Shown one piece after another: positions 57,518-64,000 of a stretch of 64,000 nucleotides of DNA (position 1 is the stretch's first letter; each line of letters begins with the position of its first letter). A model generated the notes under the pieces. The model had not been told where the DNA came from and searched no databases. It saw nothing but the letters and a program-made list of their open reading frames with translations. The stretch is from Planococcus citri (taxonomy: Eukaryota; Arthropoda; Insecta; Hemiptera; Pseudococcidae): contig NC_088677.1 of assembly GCF_950023065.1 (NCBI RefSeq), positions 24,945,230-25,009,229 of the forward strand, given 5' to 3'. A program made the position numbers and the translations under genes.

Positions 57518-60500
57518 ATGAAAATCAGTTATGTTTTATTTGTTGTCATCAATTTGATCGTGGCTTTAAATTGTGCGCGTTTTTACGATTATGATTTGGC
57601 CGAAGACGACATGAAATCAGGCTTCATTCCTGGAGATTATATTATCGGAGCTTTATTTCCTATCCATGATCGTTTCGATGACGAAGATTTCCAATGTAAT
57701 AATATTAATTACTACGAAGGAATCCAAATCATGGAAGCAGCATTTTTTGCAGTTGATTTAATAAATAGGTTAGTTATCGTGTTTTTTTTAGGAATAGCAA
57801 TAAAGGTGTTTATTAAACACTTAACTGGAACTATTTTTTTCCATTGATCATTTTTGTTTCTGAATCTGATTCTTAGGAATGAAAGTATTCTACCTAATGT
57901 AACTCTTGGCATAGATATAAAAGATTACTGTAACTCGATCGAGGTAGCTGTATTACAAAGCAAAAAATTAGTCGATAAGTCTGTCTCTAGAAGCAACGAA
58001 TCAAAAGTAGGTAGCGTGTAATTTGATATCCTATTTATATCCATCTATTCCTATAATAGGTGTAGTGATTCCTTACTCCTTTTTTATAGGCTACCTACGT
58101 ATGTAGTATGTACTTCGTTATTACTTTTCTTATAATGATAAATAATTATTGAAATTGCAGGGTATATTTTCACCCGCTCAGAAAGGTATTGAATCGCCAT
58201 TAATAGGAATAATTGGCCCTGACCACGGCATAATCTCGATAGAAGTGCAGAATATTTTGAAATTTTTCGCCGTCGTCCAAATAGGTTACTCCGAATCGCT
58301 TATGGATTTCTTCAACGATGAATTGTATCCGTATTTTTTCTCCGTTATACCCAATAATCAGTATATTACTGAGGCCATATTTGATGTTTTGGAGGCTAAT
58401 AATTGGACTTACGTTTCATTGATGTACTCATATGGTACGTAAATGCATGTTATTCCAGTACCTGGGTCTGGTTCAAAATAATTTGTGAATTATGATTTTT
58501 TTTGTACTTACTTGTAGACTAACATTTTTATTCCCTTGTAGATACATTTGGAAAAGCAGGTTTGGAAAATTTTAAACAATTTGCGTCCGAAAGAGGAGTA
58601 TGCATTGGTGATATCCTGAATAGTAATTTGATCGCTAATGTAATCGACTATAGCATAGAAGTGGATGAATTTGTTGAGCATTTGTGGGATATTATGCCTT
58701 CGTATGATAAGGTCAATGTAATTGTGTGCTACTGTTCGCACGAACTGATCGATGCGTTGTTTTACATGATTAAAGTTCAGGATCATTTGGCCAAGAGATT
58801 TGTTGTTGTTGGCGGGTAAGAATACGACATTTATATGGTACCTTAGGGTGGATCACTCAAAAAAAAAAGTCAATGTATTTTATTTTAACCATGTGGCAAT
58901 TTACTCGGCGTCTCCCCAAAAACCAAATTCAGCAGAGACCGTAATTTTGAGTTGAAAGTTGACCATAAAATCTTTAGCCCTAAAATTGTCCATGTAGGGA
59001 AAATATTGATCCTTAACAAAAAAAATTGGAAAAAATCGTGTTTTTTCGCTCCTGTTTGCTACACAACCTGTTTTGGGGAAAACGCGGTCTAGTCGCAAAT
59101 GAAAGCATTTCAGATTCTGCGTCGATCTAACCACTTTTAGGGTTCTACTGAGTGGTTGAAAGTTTGCCAGTGATCAGTGATGCCCATTTTTTGGTCAATT
59201 TCAAAAAGCCGACAAAAATTTCAATAATTTTTGGCAATTTTTTTAAATTGGCAAAGATGGCTAAAAAATTGGCATCACTGCGTTCCAAAATATTTTCTCA
59301 GTTTCACAAACGATATTTTTCAATATTTTGGCATAATTAATACAAAATATTTGCGAAGAAGAAATTTTTAAAATACAAATTCATTCAAAAATAAGCTAAG
59401 GTATTTGCAAATTTTCAACCGCTCAATAGAACCCTAAAAAAAGTTATCTTGGATTTTGACTGCAGTAGCATATGGTACTTAGATTGACATGTCTCAAAAA
59501 CTTCCATTTAGGACTGGGCTATTTTTCCCAAAACAAGTTGTGTAGGGGCTAGAGCAGAAAAATCACAATTTTCTCAAAATTCCTCTTCTTTGAAGGCCTA
59601 AAGCTTCTCTCCAGAGGCACCTCCGAAGCTAAATTTTTTCATCATCATCATTGAACTTTGACCCAGTGAGTTGTTTAGCTTGTCTGAGAAACTGTAGAAG
59701 AATTGTTTGCTGATGTGTCATCAAGTTTTTTCTTCAGTCTTCCTCTGCTCCTCCTGCCAGTTGGAGTGTATTCTTTGACTTTTCCAGGAGACTGCATTCT
59801 GTCAGGCATTCTATCAACGAGTCTTCGCCATTTCTTTCTGTAATCTTTCCCCCGTCGAATGATTGGTTCCGCTCCTAGCTCCTTCAGGATGTCTTCATTC
59901 TTTTTCCTATTGTGTCTCTTAGGTATATATGTATTGCAGTGGCTCGCATGAATCTTATTTCTGCTGCGGTTACTCTGCTTTTTATATCCTTTCTCATCGT
60001 CCATGTTTCGCTTCCATACAGCAGCATTGATCTTGCCAGTGTATTCTAAATTCTTATTCGTGTTTTGGCTCTAACTTTTCTTGGAGTGATGGCTCAGTTT
60101 ATTGCCCCGCTTACTCTCAAGAATTTGTTGATCTTGAGTTGTGCATTGACCTCTCCTTCATAAGATACCTTAGCTCGCACCCGAGATATTTAAAGCTTCT
60201 GACTTGTTCCACTGGCAGTCCATTTACAATAATTTTACTGTGTAATATCGGCTCATTCCCCTCAAAAGCCATCACCTTTGTTTTTGACGACAAGATTCTC
60301 ATTCCATATTTATCTGCTCCTGTCTGAAGGTTGAACATCGCTCTCTGCAAGTCATCCTTGTCGGCTTGTTGTCAGCAAAGACCACCTGATCATCAGCAAA
60401 TAGCAGGATATTGACATGCTTCTTTGCTTACATGTTTCGAGATCTTCTTACTCTTATTACATTATCCTTGTCTTCAATTAAGCGTACTGTTTGTTCATTC

Positions 60501-63500
60501 ACTTCAATTTTCTTCAGGATTTCAAACAACTTCTTTCCTACTCGATCATACGCCTTCCACGGATCAACGAAGCACATGTGGGTTTCCAGGTTATACTTTC
60601 GTCTCTTCTCCATCAGCAGCTTTGTTGCATATACTCTATCTACATATGCACAATCTTCCCTTTTGAAATCCATTTTAACATGCATCTCTGCAAGTATTTT
60701 GTAAGCAGCATTTAGTAGGTTTATTCCACAGTAGTTTACTGGGCCGTTTCAGTCTTCTTTTTTGAAAATGGGTACATTTTTCTGAAGACTAACGAATTGC
60801 TAAAATTACCAGTCCCCAACTCTCAAAAAATTACTTTCTGATATTTTGCTGGACTTGAAAAAAATTGTAAAAAAATCTAAGTATGAACTTTCAAAAATGA
60901 CTTTTCTGACTTTTGTCTTATTTTTTGCAGAATTTTTTGCAGAATTTCTATTCATGAATTTTTTTAAAGCAGAAAAATAAATCGATAATTTAGAATTTTC
61001 TTAATAGATTAAGAAAAGAGACATTACCTACCTTACAAATGAGATCAAGTATTAGGGTAAATGACCAAAAAAACAAATTGAAGAGTTTAATTTAATTTAG
61101 GGAAGCTCTTCATTTTTATTTGAAAGTCTACGAATGTTGAATCAAAACTTCATCATTCTCAACAATTTTTTAGGAACTCTTCCTCTTTGAAGGCTCATAA
61201 CTTCCATTCAAGGGCATCTTGAATGCTAAAATTTTTTGTGGGTAACTTTCAACTCAAAATAAAGATCTTTGCAGAATTTGGACAAAATCCGATGACAGCT
61301 TTTCTCCCGATCCGCTCTCATGTATGCAACTAATACCTATCGTAATAAAATTAACTCGGTTTTCTGGTTTAGCGTTCCAATCGCTTTTCAAAAATTGGAA
61401 TTAAAAAAAATTGTATGATATGATTTTTTTTTAATTCATTGACCAAATGCCTCTAAAAGTCGTTGAAAATTACGAAAAAATTGTCAAAGTATACCTAACT
61501 AAAATCGTGTCAAAAGTGGATAAGTTGCTAAAAAAAAAAAAAAAACAGTAAAAATTACAAAAAAAAAAAACTTTCACGAATCACAAAAAATTGGGTAACC
61601 CGCATGCAAAGTGTCAATTTGTTATCGCAGAGATGGTTGGCCACCAATACAACCTCACGAACGCCAATACCAAGATGCCGTAGTGGGAGAAATTTCAATC
61701 AGCTTGCAGCAACCTTACATAAAAGAATTCGACGACTATTTCTTAAATCTCAGTCATCAAACCAATAAGAGGAATCCATGGTTTATCGAGTTTTGGGAAG
61801 ATCAATTCAATTGTAACGTAAATCCTCTTGAAGGTTTAAGATACTCAAACTGTTCGGGTAATTAGCTTACCTATGCTCTATTTACAGTCGACTTTGGTCT
61901 CAAAGTAGGCCTAGGTACATATGTATTTTTCTCAACCAGTACACTGAGAAAATTATTTTCAGGTGATGAAAAGCTCGGCAAGGGTTATAAACAAAATCCG
62001 AAAGTACCACATGTCATCAAATCAGTATTTGTTTTAGCTCAAGCTTTACATGATATGTTGAAAGAGGGTTGCGAAGATGTTCATGCTGGAGCTTTACCAA
62101 TGAAAAATGCGTTCTATAAATCTTGTTATCTGGTAAATTGAATGGAAAAATAGTTCATAGTCATTTGATTGATGATAGTCATCATTTTAATTTTTCCCCC
62201 ACTTCTATAGAGTCATGTTCAACTAGTGAAGTTTGATTTTTATGGCGAATCGATCGAATTTGATCGGAGGATTCCTAAAATCAAGAAGTAAAAAGCTACA
62301 GTAATAGTAAAATTACTTATTAAAATTGCATCTGTAGGTACGCAGTGCCCAGTAAATTAAGTACAAATGAACTGTTTGCAGGTACAATTTTCACAATTTT
62401 CAACTCTTGGAAAATGGCTCCTACGGTTACGTTCAAATTGGCAGCTATAACAAAGAAGCTAAATACGGAAATAAAGAACTAATAATGAATGGAAAAATAG
62501 TACATCCTGAAAATAAAACTTCAGTCCAGTCTTCCTGCGGTGAGCCATGTTCGCCAAAGCATGCTAAGGTAATTACTTAAGTAGGTCTAGGTACCTATTC
62601 TTGTTTCATTCAAGTATTCAAAAAATTTGTACATTTTTATCGAATTTGCAGGTATTGAAAAAAGATAAATGTTGTTGGGATTGTGTGCCATGTAAGCCTT
62701 TGGAAATTTTGGTAGATTCGACCCGGTGTGTAAGTTGTGCACACGGTTTTATGTCTGATTCGGATAAAGCTAGTACGTTTTTTTAATTTTTGGATTTTTT
62801 TTCAACTAGGTAGTAGGTGCCTATCGAAACTTGTAACGTTTAGTAATTTGAAATATTATACATTCACAGGTTGCATTCCCATCCCTACAGAATACATAAA
62901 ATTCTACGATGCTCAAATGCTAATATCTCTGTTCTTTTCGTTTCTAAGCATCATTTTGACTGGATATACGTATTACATTTTCATAAAAAATAGACACACT
63001 CCTGTTGTGAAATCCTCCACCAAAGAACTATGTTACATTATGTTCATTGGGATGTTCGCAGCTAATTTATTTCCCTTCACTATCCTCCCAGAACCTAGTA
63101 GTATCAGTTGCATTATCCTTAGAACACTTCCTGCTGTCAGTTTAACTCTTATTTACGCAGCTTTGTTGGTAAAAACCAATAGGATAGCGAGAATATTGGC
63201 TATTTCCAAGAAAAAGTTTCCTAATTTGAATATTAGATTTTTATCTTTGAGAGCTCAGGTACCCAAAATATGTTTATTCGTCTACAAAATGCATGGATAA
63301 TAAATAGGTATTTCAATAGATAGGTACCTAAGTGGAATTTTTTGATTTATGTATCTGTTTCTAGGTGGTTTTCACATTTGTATTGATTGGTATCGAAATT
63401 CTGATTTGTTTGTATTCTTTGTACAAACATCCAGCTGAACCCGTGCACGTATTTCACCAGAAGGAAGACTCGTCGTATTATGGCATCAAAATATGCTCGT

Positions 63501-64000
63501 TGAAAGAAGACATCATGATGGAAACTTTCGCTTTCGTCGGAGTTTTAATTTTGATTTGCACTTATTACGCGGTAAAAACTCGAAATTTGCCGGAAAATTT
63601 TAACGAGGCTAAATACATAGGGTTCGCCATGTATGCGACCATCTTGACTGATATTTCCTTCGGATTGATATATTTTGGGAGTGAAGTCAAAGTGTGTATT
63701 TCTTGAACCTACCTAAGCCTGCATTAGTTCATGAAGAGGCAATTTTAATGATTGCAGATAATTTATCTTTGTTTTTATTTTCCTCAGACTCTTGCCATAA
63801 ACTTATGCATTTCAATCAATACTTTAATCGCGCTGATATTTTTGTTTGGGCCGAAGTTATACGTGATTTTGTACAAACCGAAGAAAAATACTAGGGCTAA
63901 TTTCATCACTGCGACGAATATCCGATGTATTGTTGTAAACCAGCAAAAAGTGAGCGGGCAAAGGAATCGTCGAGGAAGCAGGTATGCCTACGAGTCTACG
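57518..64000 (+). CDS. Metabotropic glutamate receptor-like class C GPCR, group-I-like (12 exons seen, 3' end beyond window)
   Basis: This is a membrane receptor with an extracellular Venus-flytrap domain, a cysteine-rich linker and seven membrane helices. Exons: 57518-57768, 57877-58006, 58161-58434, 58542-58815, 61631-61857, 61963-62132, 62211-62287, 62382-62568, 62652-62772, 62870-63258, 63365-63691 and 63788-64000 (continuing); phases agree, giving 880 codons. MKISYVLFVVINLIVALNCA is a signal peptide. The flytrap shows NVTLGIDIKDYCN, VQNILKFFAVVQIGYS and DGW at 311-313. The linker has CCWDCVPCKP. Membrane-core marks are TPVVKSSTKELCYIMF, LVKTNRIARILA and TRNLPENFNEAKYIGFAMY, close to mammalian mGluR1/5. 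Several residues that hold glutamate are replaced. Intron 4 (2.8 kb) contains a LINE. The cytoplasmic tail is cut by the window. Confidence 0.93.
59640..60785 (-). mobile_element. Dead non-LTR retrotransposon (LINE) fragment, reverse transcriptase part
   Basis: On the minus strand the reverse transcriptase appears in pieces: VPIFKKED, a stop codon in place of a Trp-like position, then NGPVNYCGINLLNAAYKIL; HMCFVDPWKAYDRV; the FADD catalytic box (LLFADDQVVFADN, about 60380-60415); KTKVMAFEGNE and SFKYLGCEL; and the C-terminal KWRRLVDRMPDRM...RSRGRLKK region. The pieces lie in different frames, so the copy is inactive. The 5' portion with the endonuclease is absent. It sits antisense in intron 4 of the receptor gene. 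Confidence 0.85.

Noticed and set aside
1..64000. CRISPR array, bacterial operon, prophage or viral insertion
   Set aside because: No regularly spaced short repeats with unique spacers, no ribosome binding site-led gene strings, and no viral genes recognised.

Overview
The window looks like a piece of an insect nuclear genome. It is AT-rich, its protein-coding genes are split by short GT-AG introns, and it contains an insect-type extracellular nuclease, an aldo-keto reductase and a metabotropic glutamate receptor relative. About three quarters of it is repeat-derived, non-coding DNA. The very frequent GTAGGTA/TACCTAC words and the general character suggest a scale insect or mealybug (Hemiptera, Coccoidea). 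That is an inference from sequence style, not from a marker gene. No bacterial, viral or organellar segment was recognised.

Layout. 1-4.0 kb: two related miniature genes for secreted, cysteine-containing peptides (189-314 and 3646-3780, + strand), with the decayed promoter of a third copy between them. 4-19.5 kb: no convincing gene; several transposon-like elements (hAT-like, Tc1/mariner or pogo-like, an inverted-repeat foldback element), local duplications and arrays of a degenerate ~130-bp repeat. 19.6-22.4 kb: a complete seven-exon aldo-keto reductase gene (+), with an extra copy of its first coding exon inside intron 1. 23.3-29.1 kb: a 14-exon gene (-) for a 1231-residue protein with a disordered acidic N-terminal half and a long coiled-coil C-terminal half. 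29.2-42 kb: non-coding, with degenerate tandem arrays, a tRNA-derived SINE head and palindrome-bearing repeats. 42.1-52.9 kb: two catalytic-domain copies of a secreted DNA/RNA non-specific endonuclease of the insect dsRNase type (-), but only one C-terminal exon. 53.7-56.8 kb: a papain-family gene (+) whose catalytic cysteine is glycine and whose signal/propeptide exons were not found. 57.5 kb to the window end: a group-I-like metabotropic glutamate receptor gene (+), incomplete at the 3' end, with a dead LINE antisense in its fourth intron.

Exon structures were built by hand. I matched splice donors and acceptors and required that reading phase be kept across every junction, which gave consistent totals for all five multi-exon genes. 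Family names rest on remembered motifs and not on database searches. The nuclease and the protease-like protein carry, or would be expected to carry, signals for secretion and may act in saliva or gut. The receptor and coiled-coil genes have no evident functional link to them. The items most worth following up are the shared C-terminal nuclease exon, the cysteine-to-glycine protease homologue, the altered glutamate pocket of the receptor, and the two small secreted peptides.
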